NCBI GenBank assembly: GCA_030710605.1
Contig: CP092863.1
Location: 135,871,069 to 135,935,068 of the forward strand
DNA: 64,000 nt
Direction of reading: 5' to 3'
Source of the DNA: Cordylochernes scorpioides
Lineage: Eukaryota > Arthropoda > Arachnida > Pseudoscorpiones > Chernetidae
The notes under the pieces were generated by a model. The model was given only the letters and a program-made list of their open reading frames with translations. It made no database searches and was not told where the DNA came from. Shown in pieces: positions 46,849 through 56,191 of this stretch (the stretch's first letter is position 1; the number at the start of each line of letters is the position of its first letter). Made by a program: the position numbers and the translations under genes.

Positions 46849-47158
46849 TTTCTTGATTAATCAAGAATGGGTATTTGGCCAATTATGGAATAAAAAAAAT
46901 CAACGAGAATAGTTGATATTTATTCCGATAGATGGCGCTCAGCCATCAGCAACTTTCAGTTGCACGATAAGGAGATGTCTTTTTCTTTTTTCATGATTTA
47001 TACACCTTATCCCAGTACAATGTTACATTTGTACTATTTTTTCACATTGTGTAGAGTCCTCACGCAATTCTGGCCTTAACTACCCGTTTCACGATTTTTC
47101 AGGATGCCTTAATGACCAATTTTTTTTTTTTTTTTTTTTTTTTTGGTCTTTGAGGTAC

Positions 47159-47212
47159 AGCTTGCACCACGCTGATGAGGGCCAACAGCCCGAAACGCGT
47201 CCGTGGTTAGCT
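47159..47212 (+). ncRNA. hammerhead ribozyme, type I, unit 9
   Basis: CTGATGA at 47172; predicted cleavage after 47201. The T run before it is 24 long, the longest of the array. Confidence 0.93.
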
Positions 47213-47510
47213 TTTCTTGATTAATCAAGAATGGGTATTTGGCCAATTATGGAATAAAAAAAATCAACGAGAATAGTTGATATTTATTCCGATAGATGGC
47301 GCTCAGCCATCAGCAACTTTCAGTTGCACGATAAGGAGATGCCTTTTTCTTTTTTCATGATTTATGCACCTTATCCCAGTACAATGTTACATTTGTACTA
47401 TTTTTTCACATTGTGTAGAGTCCTCACGCAATTCTGGCCTTAACTACCCGTTTCATGATTTTTCAGGATGCCTTAATGACCAATTTTTTTTTTTTTGGTC
47501 TTTGAGGTAC

Positions 47511-47564
47511 AGCTTGCACCACGCTGATGAGGGCCAACAGCCCGAAACGCGTCCGTGGTTAGCT
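47511..47564 (+). ncRNA. hammerhead ribozyme, type I, unit 10
   Basis: CTGATGA at 47524; predicted cleavage after 47553. Confidence 0.93.
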
Positions 47565-47857
47565 TTTCTTGATTAATCAAGAATGGGTATTTGGCCAATT
47601 ATGGAATAAAAAAAATCAACGAGAATAGTTGATATTTATTCCGATAGATGGCGCTCAGCCATCAGCAACTTTCAGTTGCACGATAAGGAGATGCCTTTTT
47701 CTTTTTCATGATTTATGTACCTTATCCCAGTACAATGTTACATTTGTACTATTTTTTCACATTGTGTAGAGTCCTCACGCAATTCTGGCCTTAACTACCC
47801 GTTTCATGATTTTTCAGGATGCCTTAATGACCAATTTTTTTTTGGTCTTTGAGGTAC

Positions 47858-47911
47858 AGCTTGCACCACGCTGATGAGGGCCAACAGCCCGAAACGCGTC
47901 CGTGGTTAGCT
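47858..47911 (+). ncRNA. hammerhead ribozyme, type I, unit 11
   Basis: CTGATGA at 47871; predicted cleavage after 47900. Confidence 0.93.
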
Positions 47912-48204
47912 TTTCTTGATTAATCAAGAATGGGTATTTGGCCAATTATGGAATAAAAAAAATCAACGAGAATAGTTGATATTTATTCCGATAGATGGCG
48001 CTCAGCCATCAGCAACTTTCAGTTGCACGATAAGGAGATGCCTTTTTCTTTTTTCATGATTTATGCACCTTATCCCAGTACAATGTTACATTTGTACTAT
48101 TTTTTCACATTGTGTAGAGTCCTCACGCAATTCTGGCCTTAACTACCCGTTTCATGATTTTTCAGGATGCCTTAATGACCAATTTTTTTTGGTCTTTGAG
48201 GTAC

Positions 48205-48258
48205 AGCTTGCACCACGCTGATGAGGGCCAACAGCCCGAAACGCGTCCGTGGTTAGCT
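48205..48258 (+). ncRNA. hammerhead ribozyme, type I, unit 12
   Basis: CTGATGA at 48218; predicted cleavage after 48247. Confidence 0.93.
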
Positions 48259-48561
48259 TTTCTTGATTAATCAAGAATGGGTATTTGGCCAATTATGGAA
48301 TAAAAAAAAATCAACGAGAATAGTTGATATTTATTCCGATAGATGGCGCTCAGCCATCAGCAACTTTCAGTTGCACGATAAGGAGATGCCTTTTTCTTTT
48401 TTCATGATTTATGCACCTTATCCCAGTACAATGTTACATTTGTACTATTTTTTCACATTGTGTAGAGTCCTCACGCAATTCTGGCCTTAACTACCCGTTT
48501 CATGATTTTTCAGGATGCCTTAATGACCAATTTTTTTTTTTTTTTTTGGTCTTTGAGGTAC

Positions 48562-48615
48562 AGCTTGCACCACGCTGATGAGGGCCAACAGCCCGAAACG
48601 CGTCCGTGGTTAGCT
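48562..48615 (+). ncRNA. hammerhead ribozyme, type I, unit 13
   Basis: CTGATGA at 48575; predicted cleavage after 48604. Its unit breaks off into the TA microsatellite at 48761. Confidence 0.93.
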
Positions 48616-48755
48616 TTTCTTGATTAATCAAGAATGGGTATTTGGCCAATTATGGAATAAAAAAAATCAACGAGAATAGTTGATATTTATTCCGATAGAT
48701 GGCGCTCAGCCATCAGCAACTTTCAGTTGCACGATAAGGAGATGCCTTTTTCTTT

Positions 48756-48760
<5 letters not shown>

Positions 48761-48827
<67 letters not shown>

Positions 48828-48833
48828 TATATA
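48761..48833. repeat. TA microsatellite
   Basis: About 35 TA repeats with one ACT interruption lie between the hammerhead array and Mariner-3. The opposite edge of the array also ends in TA repeats (44413-44435). Confidence 0.95.
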
Positions 48834-49020
48834 TACGAGAGGTCTGTTAAAAAAATATTCGATTTTCTTTTTTTGCGAAAACCCTTGTGAATTTCGTTAA
48901 AACGCGTTTGCATGATGCATGCTTAAAATTCTCCCGCCTGTCAATAGCGTCAGTTGATGGCAAGCAGCATTTGAGTGAGGTAGTGTTTAGTTCCCTCGTC
49001 GGATCTTCATTGTAAGGAAA

Positions 49021-49839
49021 ATGACGGAACGACCGGAGCAGTGCTACTGTATCAAATTCTGCCAGAAACTTGGCGACAGCCAGTTGGAAACCATTCGAAA
49101 GATTCAAACGGATTTCGGTTACGATGCTATAGGCGTCACAGTGGAAGCATTCGACGTCACCAGGACCAAGACGCCAAGGGTGCAGCAACGTCAAAGTGAT
49201 GCTGATTTCTTTCTTTGACCCCCGTAGTGTGATACATCACGACACCACAGGATCAAACAGTCACCAAAGAGTACTACAAGAATGTCCTCCGTGATGCTTT
49301 GAGAGGCAGGAAACCGGATTTATGGTCAACAGGCAACTGGCGCCTCCATCACGACAACGCTCCAGCACATTCCACACACTTAATTCAGACTTTTTTTGTC
49401 GAAAAACCAGACTTCTATGGTTCTTCAGCCTTCTTACTCTCCTGATACGTCTCCCTGCGACTTCTGGCTGTACCCCAAACTCAAGAGACCATTGAAAGGA
49501 AAACAATTTCAGACAAGAGAGGACATTATGATACAATATAACGCGGCTGATGATGGTAAAACGAAAATTGCAATTATACCGCGAATGTTTCTTCTAAACA
49601 AAAATCGAAACCCATTTTAAAGAGAAATAGCGACCACCTCTAACTTTGAGGATGAAGTATGATAGGATGAATTGTGAAGAGTAATGACAAACGGAAAAAT
49701 AAATGTTACAGGGATGGACATTATGACTGCAACGAAGCCAAGTTAAACACCATTCTGAAAGAGACTTTCATGTTTCCAACAATGGTGGCACCGCTGGGAG
49801 AGATGTGTGGAGTCCCAAGAAGACTACTTTGAGGGTGAT
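49021..49839 (+). pseudogene. Mariner-3 transposase remnant
   Basis: ATG at 49021 reads MTERPEQCYCIKFCQKLGDS, QLETIRKIQTDFGYDAIGVT, then most of the DNA-binding part is deleted. The catalytic part resumes in broken frames with HHDNAPAHSTHLIQTFF-like text, QPSYSPDTSPCDFWLYPKLK and RPLKGKQFQTREDI. After the inserted repeat, CVESQEDYFEGD and TAG close the gene near 49839. It is clearly dead. Confidence 0.82.
49545..49715 (+). repeat. repeat inserted in Mariner-3, shared with 36160-36320
   Basis: CCGCGAATGTTTCTTCTAAA, GGATGAAGTATGATAGGATG and TGAAGAGTAATGACAAACGG match the intron copy closely. Confidence 0.7.
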
Positions 49840-49905
49840 TAGGTTTCCAACGCTTTAATTATGTGTTTTTTCCACGCCTAAAGATCGGATACTTTTCTAA
49901 CATAT

Positions 49906-50152
49906 GTGTGTCTAATACTCTAGTTCCCCAGCAACCCCTTTCCTGCTTTTCTCTCCCTTGACACATTGTAAATAACATTTCTGATTATTGTATATACCCT
50001 CTTCTACTCGGATAAATTGTATAAGACGAAAGGGTCATAACAGGGACTTTTGTTGTTGTTATTACTGTTATTCTTGTATGTACCCTACATATCTGTGCTT
50101 GGAGAATCCGCAAAGACTAAATTGTCTTAATAAATCTTTTTAGATATATATA
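49906..50152 (+). other. LTR- or UTR-like stretch before Gypsy-B
   Basis: AT-rich text with CTTAATAAATC near 50130 and no frame. It may be the end of another repeat that ends in a TA tract at ~50143-50152, into which Gypsy-B inserted. Confidence 0.35.
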
Positions 50153-50437
50153 TGCAATATAATTCCCACACTACTTGTAAATAGTCAACACATTTTTTAT
50201 TTTTATATCCATATATTTTAATATCCATATCCATATATTTTAATATCTATAATCAAAGAGTAAATAGCCAATGCTTGTATATAATTTTTTGACCAACGAC
50301 CCGAGGGGGTAAGAGGGAGGTTGAATAATAAACAAAGAGAAAATGGCTGCGTTTCTTTTTGTCGCGTCTATTATTTCTTATATACAAATTTAGAGTTTTA
50401 AATTTATAATTATTCAAAGATATACCTTAATACGACA
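50153..50437 (+). repeat. 5' LTR of Gypsy-B
   Basis: Starts TGCAATATAATTCCC and ends ACGACA. It contains two CCATATATTTTAATAT units and AATAAACAAAG. Confidence 0.92.
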
Positions 50438-50457
50438 GTATTTAGCCGACAGGATAT
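50438..50457 (+). promoter_or_regulatory. possible primer binding site of Gypsy-B, tRNA-Ser-like
   Basis: GTATTTAGCCGACAGGATAT follows the LTR. AGCCGACAGGAT is close to the complement of an animal tRNA-Ser 3' arm (AGTCGGCAGGAT), but the TGG that should pair with the CCA end is absent. Confidence 0.4.
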
Positions 50458-50533
50458 AATAACCGGTACGTTTTTTCTTTTTTTTAAAACTTTATTGGAT
50501 TTAACCTTTAGCCTACAACCATTCGCCACAAAA

Positions 50534-51364
50534 ATGCCAAAAAGGAAGTCAGATACCGACACTCATTTTTCTGACAGAAACGATAATATGGAATTTAAAT
50601 TAATGAAAGAACAAATTAATTTACTAACACAAATTATAGAACAACAGACGATCTCAAATAAAAATCATATAAGTAAATTCTCTGGCCTCAATCAAGATAT
50701 AAATATTTTCTTTCGTAACATTGAGGATGCAACGAACGATGAACGAGACAGAAAAAATTTAGTTATTCTAAATTTAGAAGAAGAAGCTAAAAATATATTT
50801 TATCGATTGGGCTTAGAACAAGAGACTTATTTAAATATCAAACAGAAACTGTCCACAATCTATATATCAAAGAAGAAGACAACGTTGGAAGAATTGTTCA
50901 CTCACCAATTGGAAAAGCCAGAAAAAATTAACGATTATTACCATTTTAAGGTTGTGGGTGCATTAGAGAACTCACTTCCAAACAAACAGATTGTTGAAGC
51001 ACTTACGGCAGGTGTAACGTATGATTTGAAGAAAATGATATACACCAGGAACCCACAGACGCCTGAAGAATGGTTGGACTATGTAAACACCATCCAAAAG
51101 CGGCCAGTAACTCGAGGACAACCGACACCACAGCGTGGCCTCGACCGCTGGCAACCCGAATCCACTCCCCCGCCTAGCCAAGGTCATTACCGGCCACAAT
51201 ATGGGCAATTAGCAACTTTTCGTCGACCTGGAGATGGACGTTTTGCCTTTCGCAACTACGCGGATAACACGCTGCCCAAGGAACCCAGGGAACCAGCCAC
51301 ATCGAGCGGACATCAACCCAGATCACAAGGATGTGATCCCTCATCAAGGAAAGGACCAGCATAA
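50534..51364 (+). CDS. Gypsy-B gag-like protein
   Basis: 276 residues from the ATG at 50534 (AAAATGCC context). It starts PKRKSDTDTHFSDRND, has a helical part (FKLMKEQINLLTQIIEQQ) and then the gag core with FSGLNQDINIFFRNIEDATN, LVILNLEEEAKNIFYRLGLE and TLEELFTHQLEKPEKINDYY. The C-terminal 70 residues are Pro/Gln/Arg-rich and lack any CCHC zinc knuckle, so RNA binding probably uses the basic tail. It overlaps the pol frame by ~130 bases. Confidence 0.85.
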   Translation: MPKRKSDTDTHFSDRNDNMEFKLMKEQINLLTQIIEQQTISNKNHISKFSGLNQDINIFFRNIEDATNDERDRKNLVILNLEEEAKNIFYRLGLEQETYLNIKQKLSTIYISKKKTTLEELFTHQLEKPEKINDYYHFKVVGALENSLPNKQIVEALTAGVTYDLKKMIYTRNPQTPEEWLDYVNTIQKRPVTRGQPTPQRGLDRWQPESTPPPSQGHYRPQYGQLATFRRPGDGRFAFRNYADNTLPKEPREPATSSGHQPRSQGCDPSSRKGPA

Positions 51365-54300
51365 TGTAAGACTATTCTTTAATTTATCTATTTTCACCTT
51401 CAATGTTAAATTTCTTGTGGATACTGGCTCTACCATTAACCTAATATCTTTTGATTATTTGCATAAAATTTTGCCATCAGATATATTTCGAAATATAACT
51501 AAATATTCAGTTAATAAGCATTCTAGAATTAATACATTGAGTGGACCAATTCAACCTATATTTTATGTTATTTTACCAGTCAGTTTTTTTAAAAGAAAAG
51601 TTAGCTTAAAATTTTATATATTTAATCTACCATATGAAATTGCACTAATAGGATTATATACTCTAAAAAAATTAAAAACTAGAATTGACTTCAATAGAAA
51701 TGTAGTGAGTCAACAAGGCACAAATATTCCTGCTACTCTTTTTTATTTTGAAACAGATTTGGCTTATGTAAATGATGCATACAATGTGATAAATCCAGAT
51801 AGGAAATATAATATAAACCAACACCTTCATATTGTTAATACACAAATCTTAGATAATCACTGTGCACCTTCAGGAAGTAATCCACTCTATGTTAATCATT
51901 TACAACAGACACTTTCCACTCAATCAAGCATTCCAGGGGAAAATAAGTTAACCAGTGATTTAATTGATAAGTATCATAAGATAAACAGCTTATTAGACCT
52001 TAAGTTAATTAGGTTATTGAAAGAATTTGCTGAAATATTTCCTACAGACCCATTTAAAGTTCCTACCCTACATATCCAACCTGTACAGATTAAACCAAAT
52101 ACAGATAGAGTAATCAGGTTGCGGCCGTATAGAATTCCATTTACATATAGGAAAGAAATAGATATACAAATCAATGAGATGTTAAAAAATAATATAATAG
52201 AACCGGCCATAGGTGAATATGCTTCACCCATTACTCTAGTAAAAAAGAAAAATGGAACATTTAGAATGTGTGTGGATTTTCGAAAATTAAATGAACACAT
52301 TCCAGTTGATCCCCAACCTATACCATTAATAGAAGCAGTGATAGAAAAACTGTCGAAAGCTAAGTATTTTTCCAGCCTTGATTTGAGCAACGCTTATTGG
52401 ACAGTTCCTATCCATCCAGATTCTCGACCTTATTTAGCCTTCACCACCCACGCAGGAGTGTACATGTTTAAAAGATTACCTTTCGGGCTACGAAGCTCAC
52501 CACAGATCTTCGAGAGAGCTATTGGACAAATACTTAGAAAATATAACTTCCAATTTCTAGAACACTACTATGATGATTTTATAATTTTTTCTGATAGTTT
52601 TGAAGAACACTTAGAACATCTTCGTTTATTCTTCCAACTATGCAGGGCAGAAAATATCCGCCTCAACCTTAACAAATGTCAATTATGTAAGACCTCCATT
52701 AGCTTCCTAGGATACGAAATCACACAGGGCACTTATAAACCTCACCTAACTAACACTCAGGTAATAGGAACCATCCAACCTCCGACTAATGTTAAAACTT
52801 TACAGTCATTTTTAGGTGTCGTAAATGTATATCATAAATTCATTCCCCATTATGCACAGCTTAGATCGCCTTTAAATATACTTCTTAAAAAGAATATTCC
52901 TTTTAAGTGGACTCTTGAATGTCAGAAGGCATTTGAAGATTTGAAAAGCAGCCTAACTGCATCACCAGTTTTACATATCTTTAAAGAAGATTTACCCTGC
53001 TTCTTATATTGTGACGCGAGTACATTAGGGATATCCGGAATTCTAAAGCAAAAGGATGAAAATGGAGAAGAACATCCTGTACAATATTTCTCTCGCTCTC
53101 TACGCAAGTATGAACAGAACTACTCCATCTCGGAGCTGGAGTGTTTAGCTATCATTGAGTCTATCGAATACTTCAGGGTGTACCTGCTTGGTAGACATTT
53201 CACCATTTATTCTGATCACCAAGCTCTGGTCTATTTGAAAAATATTAAAAATCCGTCAGGTAGGTTATTTCGGTGGTCCTTGAGACTCAGCCCATACACT
53301 TTTGACATACACTATCTGAAAGGTAAAAAACAACTCGAAGCAGACTTGCTATCAAGACAACCATTTTGCGGTTTTCTAGAGGCTCAACAATTGGAGGGAC
53401 ACCAGCATCGTGTACCTGAGAAATATCAATCACTCATCAATACTGATGGACTTGCGATTATTACTAAAAAGGGCGTACCCAGAGTAGTCGTACCTGATAC
53501 ACTAAGAAATAAGTTACTCCAGAAAGCACACGAATGGTATAACCATCCAGGAATCACACAACTCACTAGGTTAATCACTAGTCAGTATTATTGGGATGGT
53601 ATGACCAAAGATATAAATAACTATGTCCGTAAATGCAAAATTTGCCAAATAGTAAAACCTCCGAAAGGACCCACATATGGAGAAATGGGTACCTTACCAC
53701 TCGCGAAGGAACCTTATGAACTTATGTCAATGGACACAGTAGCCGGATTTACTAAGTATGGTGGTAACCGAGCTTATTTACATGTAATATGTGATCACAT
53801 GAGTCGATACTGTTGGACTTTTCCTAGTAAATCTACCTCTACCCTGACCTATATTCAAATCCTAAAAAGGGTATTTCAGGAAGGTATTCCTAAAAACCTA
53901 CTGACAGACCGAGCTCCTGCATTTACATCCGCTCAATTTAGAAGGTTTTTAATCTCACAAGGTATAAAACCCTTGTATACCACAGCAAATCACCCACAGT
54001 CAAATGGTTTGAGCGAGAGATTGAATGCAACCATAACAGGGAAACTAAAGATACTCCATTTAGAACACCCCAAACAGACATGGACCAAACAGATAGAGAG
54101 GGTCACCAGAATCTACAATCTAACTCCACATACAGTGACGGGATTTACTCCCATCTATTTATTAAAAGGGATAGTCCCTAACAATTTAAACAACCATGTT
54201 CAGACATTTCCCGAACTCTCAGAAGCAAGAAGAATAGCATTACAAAAGACCCAAGCAAGGCATAAGGCCGAAAAACTAATGTACGATCAAAAACATAAAA

Positions 54301-55244
54301 AGATTGATTTTGTACCAGGGGATCTAGTATTGGTGAAAGTTTATATACATCCGAATACTCCAAAGTTGGAACCTAACTATACAGGCCCATATGAGATCTT
54401 GGAAATACTATCACCTCAGGTAGTGCGCATTAATAGACCAAATAGACCTTTGCAGTTACAGACAGAAATTATAAATATAGAAAAACTTCGTAGATATGTA
54501 GAAAATATTCCCCATATCACACCTCCTACGGACCTTCCCGACTCTCCTCCTAGACAAAACTATTTTCTATTTCCTTATAGGCACTTCACTACAGATATCT
54601 TGGGTGATCCGGGTTCCTCCAGACCAAGGAAATGGTTTCAACCGTTTAACCATTTGGACAACAGTATTTTCACGGATGAAAAATTTTATAAGCCTGATTT
54701 TCCAATAACATCCAAACCAACTTTTTCATCAATAGTAAAGCCCACTAAATCCAGTACATTGGTCTTAGACCCTAAAATCAATCCATTCGATAATATGGTG
54801 GAAAGTAATTTGGGTGCTACCAAAGAAAAATTACACAGTAAACTTAATCCAAATGCTGATGTCTTTATACCAACAACCTTGGCGACCAAAGAATTTTCAC
54901 ATTATTTAAATAAAGACTCGTTAATAAATAATGTTATCACTCTGTGTACATTTTTGTATAAAACTGTTATATTTAGAATTAAAAAATTTCCATTGTTTTT
55001 AATTACCACAATAATATTTTGGATTCTTTATACTCATTTAGCATCTTGTATATACCTTCTTCCTTTATTGTTTTATATCTTGCCTCTACCCATACAAACA
55101 AACCTACATATTTCTTATAAAATGTTCTTGATAAAATGTACCGTTAGAATAGTGGAATATATAAATTTGTATATAAATGTAATGTTGGACTATATGAGGC
55201 GATATGATAATTTTAATCAAGCTATAAACTCAAATGATATATGA
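51234..55244 (+). CDS. Gypsy-B pol polyprotein with hydrophobic C-terminal extension
   Basis: 1336 codons without a break, in the +1 frame relative to gag; the true N-terminus depends on the gag-pol shift. Approximate positions: protease KFLVDTGSTINLIS (60-73), reverse transcriptase CVDFRKLNEH (346) and catalytic YYDDFIIFS (445), RNase H LYCDASTLGIS (591) and YSDHQALVYL (658), integrase zinc finger HEWYNHPGI...CKICQ (766-805), catalytic D, D, E in MDTVAG, LTDRAPAF and LSERLNAT (833, 890, 926), then a GPYEIL-type end (~1055). About 250 further residues include ~1225-1300 with several strongly hydrophobic stretches (FPLFLITTIIFWILYTHLAS). Such a tail is not normal for Gypsy pol. Confidence 0.93.
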   Translation: MDVLPFATTRITRCPRNPGNQPHRADINPDHKDVIPHQGKDQHNVRLFFNLSIFTFNVKFLVDTGSTINLISFDYLHKILPSDIFRNITKYSVNKHSRINTLSGPIQPIFYVILPVSFFKRKVSLKFYIFNLPYEIALIGLYTLKKLKTRIDFNRNVVSQQGTNIPATLFYFETDLAYVNDAYNVINPDRKYNINQHLHIVNTQILDNHCAPSGSNPLYVNHLQQTLSTQSSIPGENKLTSDLIDKYHKINSLLDLKLIRLLKEFAEIFPTDPFKVPTLHIQPVQIKPNTDRVIRLRPYRIPFTYRKEIDIQINEMLKNNIIEPAIGEYASPITLVKKKNGTFRMCVDFRKLNEHIPVDPQPIPLIEAVIEKLSKAKYFSSLDLSNAYWTVPIHPDSRPYLAFTTHAGVYMFKRLPFGLRSSPQIFERAIGQILRKYNFQFLEHYYDDFIIFSDSFEEHLEHLRLFFQLCRAENIRLNLNKCQLCKTSISFLGYEITQGTYKPHLTNTQVIGTIQPPTNVKTLQSFLGVVNVYHKFIPHYAQLRSPLNILLKKNIPFKWTLECQKAFEDLKSSLTASPVLHIFKEDLPCFLYCDASTLGISGILKQKDENGEEHPVQYFSRSLRKYEQNYSISELECLAIIESIEYFRVYLLGRHFTIYSDHQALVYLKNIKNPSGRLFRWSLRLSPYTFDIHYLKGKKQLEADLLSRQPFCGFLEAQQLEGHQHRVPEKYQSLINTDGLAIITKKGVPRVVVPDTLRNKLLQKAHEWYNHPGITQLTRLITSQYYWDGMTKDINNYVRKCKICQIVKPPKGPTYGEMGTLPLAKEPYELMSMDTVAGFTKYGGNRAYLHVICDHMSRYCWTFPSKSTSTLTYIQILKRVFQEGIPKNLLTDRAPAFTSAQFRRFLISQGIKPLYTTANHPQSNGLSERLNATITGKLKILHLEHPKQTWTKQIERVTRIYNLTPHTVTGFTPIYLLKGIVPNNLNNHVQTFPELSEARRIALQKTQARHKAEKLMYDQKHKKIDFVPGDLVLVKVYIHPNTPKLEPNYTGPYEILEILSPQVVRINRPNRPLQLQTEIINIEKLRRYVENIPHITPPTDLPDSPPRQNYFLFPYRHFTTDILGDPGSSRPRKWFQPFNHLDNSIFTDEKFYKPDFPITSKPTFSSIVKPTKSSTLVLDPKINPFDNMVESNLGATKEKLHSKLNPNADVFIPTTLATKEFSHYLNKDSLINNVITLCTFLYKTVIFRIKKFPLFLITTIIFWILYTHLASCIYLLPLLFYILPLPIQTNLHISYKMFLIKCTVRIVEYINLYINVMLDYMRRYDNFNQAINSNDI

Positions 55245-56116
55245 CCTTGAATACTTGAATATATTACTTTAAAATGTGAACATAAAAACACTTAATGCGT
55301 GTGTGGGTTTAAATAGCTTATAAATATCTTTAGCCACCTTACAATATGCAGAGGCTAGCGCTTATCGTTAGTCGGGTATAACAACCCCGCATACCTCCGT
55401 TCGTTTTGTCTGGTGTAGGACAGACAAGATGTAAAGGCCTACAGATATATTTAGGACAAGAGTAATAAGTTAAATTACGTATAGCAATACGATAGAACAA
55501 CTATAGGATTAGTATAAGCGTTTTTATAAGATAAACTATCGAGGGTTAAAAGAAAAAAGAAAATTTTGGGGTTTTTAAACACATCATCCTCTAAGATATG
55601 GTATAACCCCATCGGTTAGTTTCGAAAATCGATGTTCGGTAAAACCTATCCTAAGATGTGCACTTCAAATGTTAGTTCGAATTAGAGATCATCCTTTTTA
55701 AAAAAGAAGTAAATTTTGGTTGTAGTGCTTTGACCTATGTACTTCCATTGAGTGAGTCGTAAACTCAATGTGCGAGTATATCATAGGAAAAAGTACACAG
55801 ACAACGTTATCAAGATGGCGGACCCGGCTGTCGCCGGGGGGACGCTCGCGTCGAACACAATCACCAACTGTCCAAAGTCCCGAGGTGCCAAGTGACGGCC
55901 CCCAGGAGCCCCTTTGGAATGTCCTGCTGTCTAACGTGACACCCTCCCGTCTCTCTCTGGATCGACTGTAGGCTTACTTTATTATTCCTGGAAGAGCATA
56001 TATTATGACATATGGCCCGTTGAAGAAGGCTGAACATGGTTTAAGTATATTTAAAGCTGGAGAAGCCAGGAATAGGGATCGTAGGATGAAGAAAGATATG
56101 AACATATTCAAAGTGA
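55245..56116. other. non-coding 3' part of Gypsy-B with a GC-rich insert
   Basis: Mostly AT-rich. At ~55795-55970 a GC-rich patch (ATGGCGGACCCGGCTGTCGC, CAAGTGACGGCCCCCAGGAG) looks foreign to the element, but I could not assign it. Confidence 0.4.
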
Positions 56117-56191
56117 GCAGTCGTGGCCGAGAGATCTACCATCCGTAGTCTTAGCTTTTTAACCCCGCACTGTTCGAATCCTATCGACTTA
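56117..56191 (+). pseudogene. tRNA-Ser-like pseudogene inside Gypsy-B
   Basis: GCAGTCGTGGCCGAG is the usual start of animal tRNA-Ser, and CCCCGCACTGTTCGAATCCT with ATCGACTT matches its variable arm, T arm and acceptor strand. Five of seven acceptor pairs form, and the anticodon arm is degraded. It may be a captured primer tRNA or a SINE remnant. A second short match (CCCCACGCAGGTTC, 56326-56339) touches the 3' LTR. Confidence 0.55.

Larger units (their letters stand above)
44436..48760. repeat. large inverted array of hammerhead-ribozyme units (seven minus, six plus)
   Basis: Units are 346-364 bp and nearly identical. The left half (to ~46786) carries ribozymes on the minus strand, the right half on the plus strand, and the two halves meet head to head at 46786/46787. 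Conserved unit parts in plus orientation: ribozyme, TTGATTAATCAAGAA palindrome, GGAATAAA...TTTATTCC fold, AGATGGCGCTCAGCCATC, CAACTTTCAGTTG, TAGTACAAATGTAACATTGTACTA-like fold, and a T run framed by GACCAA and TTGGTC. The T run varies from 8 to 24 and explains most of the length variation. Both outer edges pass into TA microsatellites (44413-44435, 48761-48833). Confidence 0.95.
48836..49905 (+). mobile_element. mariner element (Mariner-3), decayed and interrupted
   Basis: The left end CGAGAGGTCTGTTAAAAAAA follows TA (48834-48835). At the far side GGATACTTTTCTAACA (to ~49902) is a decayed match to its inverse, after which the text changes. A foreign repeat (49545-49715) sits inside. Confidence 0.8.

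Noticed and set aside
45315..48490. Repeated 68-75 codon frames in the hammerhead array
   Set aside because: They recur only because the unit recurs, cross the ribozyme and poly-T runs, and differ with T-run length; no protein features.
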